NCBI RefSeq assembly: GCF_001638985.1
Contig: NW_017265147.1
Coordinates: forward strand, 83,904-147,903
Origin: Phycomyces blakesleeanus NRRL 1555(-)
Lineage: Eukaryota > Mucoromycota > Mucoromycetes > Mucorales > Phycomycetaceae
Length of the DNA stretch: 64,000 nt
Direction: 5' to 3'
Shown here in pieces: positions 47,923 to 60,500 of the stretch (within the stretch, counting starts at the first letter, position 1; each line of letters starts with the position of its first letter). The translations under genes were made by a program, and so were the position numbers. The notes beneath the pieces are model-generated. The model worked only from the letters and a program-made list of their open reading frames with translations. It made no database searches and had not been told where the DNA came from.

Positions 47923-49978
47923 CTAGGGACTATAGTGTATATAATCCTTGTCAAAATTTGTATTGTGAAGCTTCCAGAAGAAAGCACAAGATGGTCCAGA
48001 CCATAAAGCACTTATCTATTTCGATGTTATTAACTATAAGTCACCTTGAATTTTCAACAAAAAAAACAGAAATCCAAATAATAGTTACCTCTCCTCTTTC
48101 ATTCTTGTACCAATTATTACATCCAGACTCCCACGATGTACCCTTAAAGTCACGTCTAAGTTGGTCAGAGAATTGATCTTGGGCCTCGACTGTTGGTTCC
48201 ATTGCAATAAAGTTGTTCTTCTGAGCGTAGGCCATAGATCTTACTGCCAGTTTAACCTGTCTAATTCAAAGAATAAATTTATCAGTGACTCACAAAAAAT
48301 ATCATAGAGTATGCGTGTGTACATACTGCTCAAACATAAAGATAACAGAATTGTTTCCAAGAAGTGAGGCTGGACCACCCAATAAGAAAAAGTTTGGAAA
48401 ACCATGTATTCCAACAGACTTGTATGTCTTGGAGTATTCTGTAGACCACAAGTCATTCAGACATACATTATCCCGACCAGTAACTATATATATGTAAATT
48501 TATTAGATAGGCACATTGCTCGTTTTGCTGAAAAAAATACAATTATTTTGCTCTTACCACGCAGATTTCCAAGAAAGCCAGAGACGTTGAACCCAGTAGC
48601 CAAACACAAAACATCGAATTCAGAAGACCTTCCATCCTCAGTGACTATCGTTCTCCCAATAATCTCCCTAATAGGAGACCGGTTTATATATACTTTCTCA
48701 TCGCACAAAGCCTCCAGGTAATTCTCCGAAGGTGCAACTCGCTTACACCCTACTACATAATCTCTGGAATAGATCTTAGAATACCTTCCATTTTTCTTTA
48801 ATATATATAAGTAGCTTACGGGATCAACAAAGGTACCAAATCACCACGTCCTTTTGCTTCAAGACGTTTTATCATTCGACTTTTGATAGATTGAGTCATA
48901 AACTTGGAAGCTTTTGAATCCGGATAACCGAATAAAAAATAAAGGTACTCCCACTAATAGAATTAATCAGCCTTTTTTTTTCTCGGCTCACAGTACAATA
49001 AACTTACACCTAAATATGAGTAGAAACGGTAAAGGTACAAAATGAAAGGAACATAGAGAAACATGGTTTTTACCCACGAAGGAAAGGTAAATTGGTTGCG
49101 ATCAAGAACCCATGCACTTGAACGTTGATAGCTCTCTAGACTGGCGACAGACTTGACAAGATGAGGTATGACTTGGATTGCACTGTACACTCTGTTATTC
49201 ATGTATAGATCGACGAACAATAGTTTTTTTTTCTGTTTACCTTGAACCAGAACCAATAACAGCCACTTTTTTATCAGTGAAGTCAATAGATGAGTCCCAA
49301 GCTCCGGTGTGAACGATAGTGCCTTGAAAAGACTTGAAAATTTCTGGGATACGCGGTATGCGAAGCGAACCAAGAGCAGAAAATCTATTTCAGCAAGGTA
49401 TTTTTCTTTAAAGCTCTAGTACATTAATGTAATTATTAGTATGGGAAACTTACAGGTAGTCATAGTACGAAGTTTGAATAGGTTGATTATTTTGTATCCA
49501 GTCCAGCTTCCATTGGCGAAGTTCTTCTGACCATGTTGCACTGATAACCGTGGTATTGTATTGTATGTCATCGTACACCCCGAACTTTTTGGCGACACCT
49601 TGAACATACTCCTTGATTTCGCTCCCTCCACTATACTTCTGAGTCCACACTACACCGCTCTCAGATTTTAGGATCATTGGGTAAATGTATTCTATTTTTT
49701 TTTACATACTTGGGTTCAATGCAAAACTATATGAGTATATATGACTGTCAATATCGCACGCACAACCAGGATACGTGTTCTGACTCCATGTTCCTCCCAT
49801 TTCCGATGCTGCTTCGAATATCTTTGCAGTTATACCAAGTTTTTCTTTCACTTGAATAGCTGCACATATTCCACTGATACTAAAGACAAATAAATAAATA
49901 AAAAAGAAGGTGTTTATACTATTGATTTTGATATATTACTTGCCCGCTCCCAATGATTCCAACTGTTGGATTTGACAT
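47923..49978 (-). CDS. FAD-dependent monooxygenase, Baeyer-Villiger type, 10 exons
   Basis: Exons on the minus strand: 49944-49978, 49710-49879, 49454-49649, 49241-49384, 49008-49182, 48820-48953, 48558-48763, 48327-48483, 48089-48260, 47923-48015, giving 493 residues. An N-terminal FAD Rossmann motif GSGISG (about 10-15) is split by a GC-AG intron. GGTW, NTYPGCACDIDS and the Baeyer-Villiger fingerprint FQGTIVHTGAWD (FxGxxxHxxxW[P/D]) follow, then the NADPH Rossmann motif IGSGSSAIQ and the ATGF signature (LCLATGFNV). The C-terminus has CNNWYKNERGE and ISALWSGPSCAFFW. Family chemistry: NADPH- and O2-dependent insertion of oxygen next to a ketone; the substrate is unknown. A hydrophobic stretch in the middle (MFLYVPFILYLYRFYSYL) may associate with membranes. 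No partner genes adjoin it. Confidence 0.9.
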
Positions 49979-51849
49979 TTTATGTAAAAGTAATCCAAGA
50001 TAAAAAAAAAGAGCTGTATGTCGAAACACTCGACTTTATGTTCAACGCAAAACAAAGGAAAATCACGGGACTTAGTTGGTACACTACTTGTATCTCAATG
50101 AAATACAATTTTTTTGAGCAACGCATGCTTACTTCCTATTGCATGAAACGTATGCCGTGTGAGAACTTAATTATCAAAAATGCCGGTTTGTTTGCATAAT
50201 CATCTTCCCTCCTTGACCTATACAGTATTATATAAGATTTATGAAATACCATAACTACTCTTAATAAGATACGACTTTTTTTAAAGAAATAAATTAATTA
50301 ATATCATACAAGTTTAGATACCCTTGACCTTTTGTACATCATACCTAAAGTTGTGTTGTCGAAAACGCTTCCAAAAACCCTTAAAATTTTTGTACAACTT
50401 GTCGATGATTCAAAAACCAAATACAGACCCATGTGTCTGGCTACAAGATCTATTTTCTATAAATACCACATGACGATTCCCCAACAAGGATATATTATAG
50501 AGAGCTATTGTAAGTTATACGTGTGTACGATAAATACCAATAAACTTTGACGATTTACGCCACAAACGGAATATATTAACGGATTTTCCCTTGATTTAAA
50601 TTTGATCTTATTATCTGAGAAAACAAACCAATTAAGGTTTATTCAAAATTATTAAAAAAATTGCGACTCGGCAATTGTTCTTCGACAAGGTTCGCCAAAA
50701 GCAACACAATTATGTAATACTATATAATATAATAAATCAATTAGACCAGAAAATTAGGATAAAAAGGCATAAATCTTACTAATAATGCATACTTACTTCT
50801 CGTTGGTTTGTTACATGGCCTATGTTGGACTAATAGATTGCTCGGAGAGGTCAGGCCATGAGTAACACATACCGTGTAGGATCCAGACCGAAGCAATTGT
50901 CTTGACAATGCAACTGACTGTTATATTAACACAGTAAATGAATTACAATAAAATCATCTCTTTCTGTCATAATTTCTAGTGTTGTTTTAAACTGTATAGG
51001 CTGATCTGGCGGTCTCGCACTGCCTGGTAAAGTTTAGAGAACTCCCTAAAGTAGCATATTCTGACCTTTTTCTGTATCTTTCATTACAGAGTTTCTACTT
51101 GAGTTGAGACAAATTAAAGGTGCTAAAGGAATTCTTTTTTAGAAGGGTGAGATGTACCAGATATAGGTGTTGTGTAATTAATAATACGTCGGTGTCATAT
51201 TCAGGACTATACCTCAAAGGCATAAACTTATTTGAAAGCATATTAAATGGATATTTGTTATAGTGGCTTTACCACTAAGAAAAAAAATGTAATACCCAGC
51301 TTTAAGCAAAGCTCTTGATACAATATAGCATTCTATATATTACTTTCAGCAGAAAATTACCAGCTGGTATAGCAAACAAGGTCCTGAAAACAAAATATAA
51401 TAGTAAGATAAGAATAATTCTCAAAGGCTGTGCTGATAGTAATAAAAACATGCTGCTAAAATAGGAACATTATCTTTTTTCGAAAAAGAATTCCGTGAAC
51501 ACCTTAGAACGTCTTCAGCAGTGATTTAATTTCTTTAATTCATCTAGAGCCAGACACCGCCACTTTAGCTAAAGAAAAAATAACCTTTTCACAGCAGTTC
51601 AGTTTATCCTTTTCTTTAAATAAATTTCGAGAGCGTTTTCATCAATCAATTTATCTTATTAAATTTAACAGGAAGATAGAAAAAGGGTTTATCTTTTTTA
51701 TTTAGTGAAATTCATTGAACTGGTGGGAGCACCAACTTTAGCTATATATTTAAATTTAACTTAAAAGTGGAGATAAAGTGGACTGCTGAAGATGCTCTTA
51801 GAGCATCCACAACGGTTTACATAAATTAAGCGAAAATGTAAAAGTAAAT
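49979..51849. other. Gene-free region between the monooxygenase and the tandem array
   Basis: No supported gene. Short ORFs at 49966-50199 and 50332-50550 (+) have mixed composition but neither a motif nor splice-compatible neighbours. The monooxygenase promoter lies at the left end. A possible MITE near 51,500-51,820 is noted in the findings. Confidence 0.5.
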
Positions 51850-54800
51850 TAGAAGTTTAGATTACACAAACTACTATGTATGATTTAACGAAGGCAAAGA
51901 ACTTGATTCTTGAAATTAATGTGGAATAAACTATCGAAATAAAAACACTAATAAAAAAAGTTCCAAAAAAAAACTTGTATACCTGTAACACATGAATAAG
52001 AGTTAAACAATGATCTTTGACACCAACTGTGAAATTATAAGTATTTATAACCATCAGTGAATAGATTCACAAAGAGACTTGTATACCTACGGCCCATGAT
52101 GTAGAGCAGAGCCATAAATTTTGGACTTGGCGATTAAAAGACTAGACAAATAAAAGCGACAGGTATTAACTGCTTAAAGAGTCATGTATACATATAGCCC
52201 AAAATGGGCAGCGGAATATCGATCGTTCGCCCTGGTGGTAAATAGACTAAAAAAAGAAAGCCAACAATAAGTATATGTTCAAAAAGAAATATATACCTGT
52301 GATCATGAATAAATACTCAAAACTTGATCGTTGGCTTAAAATATATAAAAAAAAAGCTAGACAAAATAATAGTTGATAGCTAAATACTAAACGAGACATG
52401 TGTATCTCATACCCTGGATGTATGGTGAAACCTTAATCGTTGGTTTTGACTATGTCAAGATAACTAAAAACAACAACCAGTAAGTAGATGCTCAATATAT
52501 ATATATATATACTGGAGAACTTGGACGGGCAACAGAGGCTTTATAGTTTGGCTTTGACTGTGTAAACACTAGAATAATCTAATTGATAGTAAGAAAATAT
52601 TTAAAGAGCTTTGTATACCTGAGGATTTTTATGGAGAGTGAAACCTTGATCGCTGGTCTTTTCCGTAAAAAGTATGGGAATATACAGCTTAAAGTAACTA
52701 AAGGCTCAAAGAGACTTGTATGTCTATGACTGTAGGAAAATGTCGGAATATTAATCGTTGGTCTTTACTATGAAAACACTAGAAAAATACACCTAAGAGT
52801 AAGTAAATTCTCGGAAATATATATATACCTATGGTTGGAGATGTAGGTCAAAACCGTGACTGTTGACATGAGCTGTGAAGATTCTGGACATATAAAACAG
52901 GCTGTAAGTAAATGGTGTAATAAAGACGTATGCCTGTAGCCCTGGATGGAAATCGGACGCCTAATCGTTGGTATGAACTGTGAAATTACTAGAAAAATTA
53001 AAACTGATAGTAAGAACATATTCCAATAAAAAAAACCTTGTATGTCTATAAGCCTTGATGGAGACTAGAGCCGTGAGGGCTAGCATAGAATGTAAAAAAG
53101 AAAAAGAAAAAAAAAAGATTAAATAGATAGAATCAGTAGTAAAGTAATATTTAAATACACTTATATATCTAAGACGTTGAATTAATAGCAGGATCTTGAT
53201 CGTTGACCAGGACTCTAAAAACGCTTGATAAATGTCATTGGCTGTAAAAAAGTAATCTAAGAATCTTATATACCTTTACCCAATAATGTTGAGTGGAAAC
53301 TTGATAATGACCAAAGACTTGATCAATGGACTTGAATGTGCAAACGCCAGAGAAATTCAGTCGATATTAAAAAAAATCAAAGATACATGGATATCTTCAA
53401 CCCTTCCCGGAAAGCTGAAGCTTGATCGTTGGACTCGGATTTAAAATACTAATCAAATGTAATCGATAATAAATAAATGTTCAAAATAAACGGTGATACC
53501 TGTGGCTCATGGTTGAGAGTAGGAAATTTATCCCTTGACCTATATATTAAAAGCAATAGGCAATAGCAGCCGGCAGTCCTAAAAGGGCAATTATACTTGA
53601 ATGTCTGTGAACCTGGGTGGAGACTAAACTCTTGAACCTTGGTGTGGACTATGGTATGACTAGATAAATATTATGGATGACAGAAAGATATTCAAAGGAG
53701 GGTGTACGCCTGTTACCTCGACGAATAGCAGAAACTTGATCATCAGCGTTGACTGTAAAATTATTAGACAATTTCAACAAGCAATGATTAACTATTAAAA
53801 AAAAAGCATATATACCTTTTACCCTAGATGAGCAGCGGAATCTCAATTAGTAGTCTTGACTATGAAAAGACTAGACAAATATAGCAGACACCAAGCAAAT
53901 GCTCAAAGAGGTATATATACCAGTAACCCTGCATGAACTATGGAATCTTGGGTGTTGGCCTCAATTGTGAAAAGACTACCGAACTAAAGCTGGTAATAGG
54001 TAAATACCCAAAGATACTGGTATACCTAACATCCAAGAAGGAGAGTGGCATCTTGATTGTTGGCCTTTTCTGTGAGTAGACTAAAGAAACACAATTGGCA
54101 GTAAGTAAATACTAAAAAGTGGCAGTATATCAGTGATTTTTGACGGGGATTTGAACCTTGACTGTTGAATTGAACTGTAAAAAGACTGCTTCAAACAGCT
54201 ATCAATATGTTAATGGGTAAAGAAAGCCACTTGTATCCCTGTAAATCTATGCGGAAATCGGGCTCTTGATCTTTGGTCTCGACTGTATAAAGTCTGAATA
54301 AAGCAACTAGTAGTAAGTAAATGCTTAAAAAGGCATGTATACCTTAACCCTATTTTTTGAAGTGCAACCTTGATTCTCGGCATGGACTGTCAAAGATTAA
54401 AAAGATTCAACCAGTGAAGAATAAATGCTAAAATGTGCGTGTGTACCTAGAACCTTGAATGGATAGAAAGAACATGATCATTTCGCCTTGACTATGTAAA
54501 CGCTAGGAAAATCTAATTTTTAGTAAATTGCTTAAAGATTCTTGTATACCTGCGACCTTTGATGTAGAGCTGAGCATTGAATGCTTGCTACGGAGAAGAA
54601 AGGGTTAGAACAAAACAACGGATAGTACCTAAAAAGTCAAAGAGACTTTTATACCTGTGAGCCCAAAAGAATATCAAAGCTTTGATCGTTGGCTTCGGCT
54701 GTAAAAACATTATGCAAATATATAGTAAGTAGATTTTTTGGCAGATTTGTATACCTGTCCCCCCCCGGATAAACAACTCATATTAATTGTGGGCCTTTCC

Positions 54801-57800
54801 TGTAAAAAGACTAGAAAATATAATAGCTAGTAAGTAAAGGTTCACATAGTCATGTATACCTTTAATCCTTAATGGAGATTAAAAACCCGATTGCTGGCTT
54901 AAAGTATAAAAAAGCTAGACAGAATAATAAGTGATACGTGAGTACTAAATGAGACCTGTATACCTCGGGCACTAGGTAGATAGTAAAACTTTGGTAATTC
55001 AGTTTGACTAAATAAAAATTACTCGAAACAACAAGCAGTAAGTAAACGATCAGGTATGTACATATACTTGTTACCCTAGAGGACAGTAAACCTGGATCGA
55101 TTGGCCTTGGCTGTGTAAAATTAAAAAATAATAATTAATTAATTAATAAATAGTAAAATAATACTTAAAAATATTTTTTAAACCTATGGCCTTAGATGGA
55201 GAGTAGATGCTTATTATTTAGCATAGACATTAATGAAATTAGAAAAATCAAACAAGCGTTATGCAAAGGCTAAAAGAGAATTGTATACCTGTAACCGTGG
55301 ATGAAGAAGAAATCCTTGTTCTTCGACCTGGGCGGTGAAAACACTAGACAAAAAAAAACAAGCGATAAGTAGAAACCCAAAGAAAAGTGTATACCTATCA
55401 TACTGGATGGAGATCGGATCCTTGATGGTTGCCCTTGACAGTAAAAACAATAGACGGATAAAAAAAGCCAATAATCAACGGCCCAACGAAAAATATATAT
55501 CTGCAAGTCTGGATGAATATCAAGTCCTAGTTCTTCGGCCTAAACCGTATAGGCACTAGACATATAAAGCTAAAAGTTAGTAAAGACGCAAACATATTTG
55601 TATACCTGTCACTCTGGATAGGGCTCGGATTCGGAATCATTGGCATAGACAGTAAAGGCACTTGACAAAAAAAAAAGACACATTAAATAAAAGCACTTGT
55701 CAGATTTGTATACCTGTAAAACTTGATGGAAACCGGATCCTTGAGTGTTGAATTTGACTGTAAAGTCATGAGAAAAAATACAGTTTGCAGCAAGTCAAAA
55801 ATCAAAGAGATGTGTAACACTATATCCCAATATGGAGACCGGGTTCTTGCTCGTTACCCTTGACTGCAAGGACACTAGAGAAACAAAAACAATTATAAGT
55901 AACGGCCCAATAACATTTTTATATCTGTAATTCTCGGCGGATACCAGATGATTGGTCGTTGGCCTTGACTTTAAGGACAGTAGAAAATTAAAACCGACAG
56001 TAAGTAAAATCCCAAAGAGAAGTGTATACCTGTAACACTGGACGGATATAGGATCCATGATGGCTGGCTTGGACTGTGAAGCAAGTAGAGAAATAAAGCC
56101 AACAGTAACTAAAGGCCGAACTAGATGTATATACCTGTCGCACTGGAAGGAAAACAAATTTTTCATTGTGTAGCCGGATCGTAAACACACTAGGCCAATA
56201 CGAAAGAAAGCATGTAAAGACAGAGAGAAAAGTGTGTACCCGTAACCTTGATTTGAAATCAGATCTTTGATATTTGAACTTTAAGGAAAAAAAAACACTA
56301 GAAATATATAAATGACAGTAAGTAAAAGCTCAAGAAGACTTGTTTACCTGTAGCCCAAATTTGAGTTTTGATCCTTGCTGTTTGGCCTGGAGAGTAAAAA
56401 CAATAGTCATATATACTTCTAGGTTAGTAATGGCCAAGAACGACTTGTATACCTTCCATAATGGATGTATATTTGATCATCGTTCTTTGCCATCAAAAGA
56501 AAGTATAAATAAAGAGTATAGTTTGTTTTAAGTAAAGGTTTAAAGGAAACTTGGTTAGCTATAACAATTCATGAAAATCGGATCCTGATAATTGCCGTGG
56601 ATGAGTAGACACTAGAAATATATAAAATCCAATGAGTAATTGTTCATCGAGTTTTTGTATACCTATAGCCACGGACTGAATCCGGATCCGTGAAGCATGA
56701 TCTTGGTGGATTCAACACTAGAAATAAATAAAGCCGAGTGTGATTGCTCATCGATTTTTGTTATACCTATAATCATATAACGGGAAATCAGCACCTTGAA
56801 GCTCGACCTGGATGGCCGGAGACTAGAACTAGATTAAAATAATGAGTATATGCCCATAATGCTTTTTATACCTATACCCATGGCGGGGAGATCGGAATCT
56901 TGATGCTTGATCCGGATAGCTGGAGACTGGAGATATATTAAATCTAGTGAGTATATGCCCATAATGTTTTTTTATACCTATAACCATGGCGGGGAGATCG
57001 GAATCTTGATGCTTGACCTGGATAGCTGGAGACTGGAGATATATTAAATCTAGTGAGTATATGCCCATAAAGTTTTTTTATACCTATAACCATGGCGGGG
57101 AGACCAGAACCTTGATGCTTGACCTGGACGACTGAACACAAGAAGTATATTACAGCTAGTGAGTATATGCCCATAATGTTGTTTTATACTTATGACCATG
57201 GAGGGGTGATCAGGTCCTTGACGCTTGATCTGAATGACTGGAGGCTAGAAATAAATATCAAAACTAGTGAGTAAATGACAATAACGATTTGTTATACCTA
57301 TAACCATGGACAGGTGATCGGGTCCTTGATGCTTGACACGGATGGCTGAAGACCAGGAATAAATATAAAAACTAGTGAGTATAGGCCCATAATGTTTTTT
57401 TATACCTATAACCATTGACGGGCGATCGGAACCATGATGCTTGACCTGGATAGCTGAAAACTAGAAATATATTAAATCTAGTGAATATATGCCCATACCA
57501 TTTTGTTATACCTATCACCATGCACGGGCGATCAGAATCTTGATGCTTGACCTGGATGGCTGGAGACTAGAACTAGATTAAAAAAATGAGTATATGCACA
57601 TAATGCTTTTTGTACTTATAACCATGGGCGGGCGATAGGGTCCTTGATGCTTGACCTGGATAACTGAACACTAGAAAAATATTAAAGCTAGTGAGTATAG
57701 GCCCATAATGTTTTTATACCTATAATCTTTGACGGGCGATCGGAACCTTGATGCTTGACCTGGATGGCTGAACACTAGAAATATATTAAAGCTAGTGAAT

Positions 57801-60500
57801 ATATGCCCATAACATTTTGTTATACCTACCACCATGGACGGGCGAGTAGAACCTTGATGCTTGACCTGGATGGCTGGAGACTAGAACTAGATTAAAACTA
57901 GTGAGTATACGCCCATAATGTTGTTTTATACCTTTAACCATGGATTGGCGAGTAGAACCTTGATGCTTGATCTGGATGGCTGGAGACTAGAACTAGATTA
58001 AAACTAGTGAGTATACGCCCATAATGTTGTTTTATACCTTTAACCATGGATTGGCGATCAGAACCTAGATGCTTGACCTGGATGACTGAACACTAGACAT
58101 ATATTAACGCTAGTGAGTATATGTCCCTAATGTTTTTTACATCTATAACCATGGCAGGGAGATGGGAACCTGGACGCTTGACATGATTGGCGGAACACTA
58201 GAAATATATTTAAAATAGTGAGTATATTGCCATAACGTTTTGTTATACCTATAACCATTGACGGGAGATCAGAATCCTGTTGATTGACCTGGATGATTGA
58301 ACACTAAAAACATATTAAAACCAGTGAGTATATTTCCATAATGTTTTGTTATACCTAGAACCATGGCTGGAAGATCGGAACCTTGACGCCTAACATCGAT
58401 GGCTAAACATTATAAATATATTAAAACTAGTGAGTATATTCCCACAACGTTTTGTTATACCTATACCCATGGCCGGGCGATCGGGTCCTTGCCACTTGAC
58501 CTGGATGGCTGAACACTAGTACTAGATAGAAGCTAGTGAGTAAATGCGCATAACGTTCTGTTATACCTATAACCATAGCTGGTAGATCGGAACCTTGATG
58601 CTTGTCCTGGATGGCTGGAGACTAGAGATAGATAAAAGCTAGGGTGTATATGTCCCTAATGGTTTTTTTTACCTATAACCATTGACGGTCGATCGGGTCC
58701 TTGCCGCTTCACATTGATGACTGGAGACTAGAAATAGATAAAAGCTAGTAAGTATTTACCCATAATGTTTTTATACCTATAACCATGGACGAGGGATCGG
58801 GTTCTTGATGCTTGACACGGATGGCTGGAGACTTAAATAAATATAAAAACTAATGAGTATACGCTCATAATGTTTTTATACTTATAACCATGGACGGGCG
58901 ATCGGGTCCTTGACGCTTGACACGGATGGCTGGAGTTCACAAATAAATATAAAAACTAGTCAATATATGCCCATAATGTTTTTTATACCTTTAACCATGG
59001 GCGGGCAATCGGAACCTTGACACTTGACCTAGATGGCTGAACACTAGTAATAGATAAAAGCATACGAGTAAATGCGCATAACGTTTTGTTATACCTGTAA
59101 ACATGGTTGGGAGATCGGAACCTGGACGCTTGACATGGATGGCTAAACACTAGAAATATATTAAAACTAGTGAGTATATTCCCATAACGTTTTGTTATAC
59201 CTATAACCATTGTCGGGAAATCGGGTCCTTGACACTTGACCTGGATGGCTGACACTAGTAATAGATAAAAGCTAGTGAGTAAATGCGCATATGGTTTTGT
59301 TATACCTATGACCATAGCTGGGAGATCGGAACATTGATGCTTTTCCTGGATGGATTGGATACTACAAATGTACAAAAACAAGTGAGTAACTGCTCATCGA
59401 GTTTTGATATACCTGAAAACCGTGGACCTTGACCTGGACCTTGAAGCTTGACCTAGATGGAATGGATACTACAAATATACAAAAACAAATGAGTAACTGC
59501 TCATCGAGTTTTGATATACCTGAAACCGTGGACCTTGACTTGAACCTTGAAGCTTGACCTGGATGGAATGGATACTAGAAATATACAAAAACAAGTGAGT
59601 AACTGCTCATAGAGTTTTGATATACCTGATAACCGTGGACCTTGACGTGAACCTTGAACCTTGACCTGGATGGAATGGATACTACAAATATACAAAAAGC
59701 AAGTGAGTAACTGCGCATTGAGTTTTGATATACCGGAAAACCGTCGACCTCGACCTGAACCCGTTGACCTTGACCTGAACCTTGAAACTTGACCTGGATG
59801 GAATGGATACTAGAAATATACAAAAACAATTGAGTAACTGCTCATCGAGTTTTGATATACCTGAAACCGTGGACCTTGATCTGAAAACTGTGGACCTTGA
59901 CGTGAACCTTGAAGCTTGACCTGGATGGAACAGATACTAGAAATATACAAAAACAAGTGAGTACCTGCTCATCGAGTTTTGATATACCTGAAATCGTGGA
60001 CCTCGACCTGAATCCGTTGACCTTGACCTGAACCTTGAAGCTTGACCTGGATGGAATGAATACTACAAATATACAAAAACAAATGAGTAACTGCTCATAG
60101 AGTTTTGATATACTTGATAACCGTGGACCTTGACCTGAACCTTGAAGCTTGACCCGGATGGAATGGATACTACAAATATACAAAAACAAGTGAGTAACTG
60201 CTCATAGAGTTTTGATATACCTGATAACCATGGACTCTGATCAGATCCCTGATGCTTGACCTGGACGGAAGGCACTAGAAGCATACAAAAGACAATGAGC
60301 ATATGCTCCTCGAGTCTTGGTGTACCTGTGGCCCTGGATGGAGACCTGTTCTTGATTGCTTGACTTTGCCTGAAAAGTCCCTACAGAAATATCAAAGACA
60401 GTGAATGATTAATCAACGAGCCTTTATATACCTGTAGGCCTGGATGGAGATCTTATTTTTTATCGTTGACCTTGTTTGTCAAAAGACTAGACAAATATAA
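51850..60500 (-). repeat. About 80-unit tandem array of ~106-bp mini-exon/mini-intron units
   Basis: Units recur every 103-127 bp, usually 105-107, each marked on the plus strand by TATACCT(G/A)TAACC, GGATGGA, TTGATC/TTGACC and CTAGAAATA. I count about 80 from near 51,977 to 60,427. On the minus strand each unit is acceptor (CTAG or GTAG), a block usually of 55 nt, donor (GTATAC/GTATAA/GTATAT), and a ~51-nt spacer containing TACTTAC or TACTCAC 20-25 nt before the next acceptor. These are all the parts of a fungal intron. Units 51.9-56.6 kb are old and diverged. Those at 56.65-59.4 kb share an AACCATGG...GATCGGAACC subfamily, those at 59.4-60.2 kb are the most uniform, and the last two (60.3-60.5 kb) are of the old type again. 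No transposase, tRNA or CRISPR signature is present. Confidence 0.9.
58882..60231 (-). CDS. Candidate spliced ORF built from 13 array units
   Basis: Splicing the array at its GTATA donors and CTAG/GTAG acceptors, the first ATG after the two outermost units (60229-60231) opens a frame through 60221-60231, 60114-60169, 59988-60062, 59861-59936, 59734-59809, 59626-59681, 59520-59574, 59413-59468, 59306-59361, 59201-59254, 59095-59149, 58989-59043 and 58882-58929, stopping at TAA 58882-58884 (242 residues). The exons are 54-76 nt and pass through all three phases. Introns are 51-52 nt, except the last at 59 nt. The product would be a basic, Ser/Arg/Lys/Val-rich repeat protein (units like SIPSRSSFKVQVKVHGF and SIHSIQVKLQGS). 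In the last unit the usual acceptor is mutated and an internal CCAG is assumed. Many of these exons are open in all frames, so the ORF is suggestive rather than proof. A spliced non-coding RNA or a satellite is equally possible. Confidence 0.3.

Noticed and set aside
51850..60500. CRISPR-like array
   Set aside because: Regular spacing exists, but units are diverged along their whole length with no constant repeat and unique spacer, and the genome is clearly eukaryotic.
51850..60500. Plus-strand reading of the array as exons
   Set aside because: GTAAGT/GTGAGT donors and some CTGTAG acceptors occur on the plus strand, but acceptors are missing from many units and the implied introns are only about 36 nt. 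The minus-strand signals are far more consistent.
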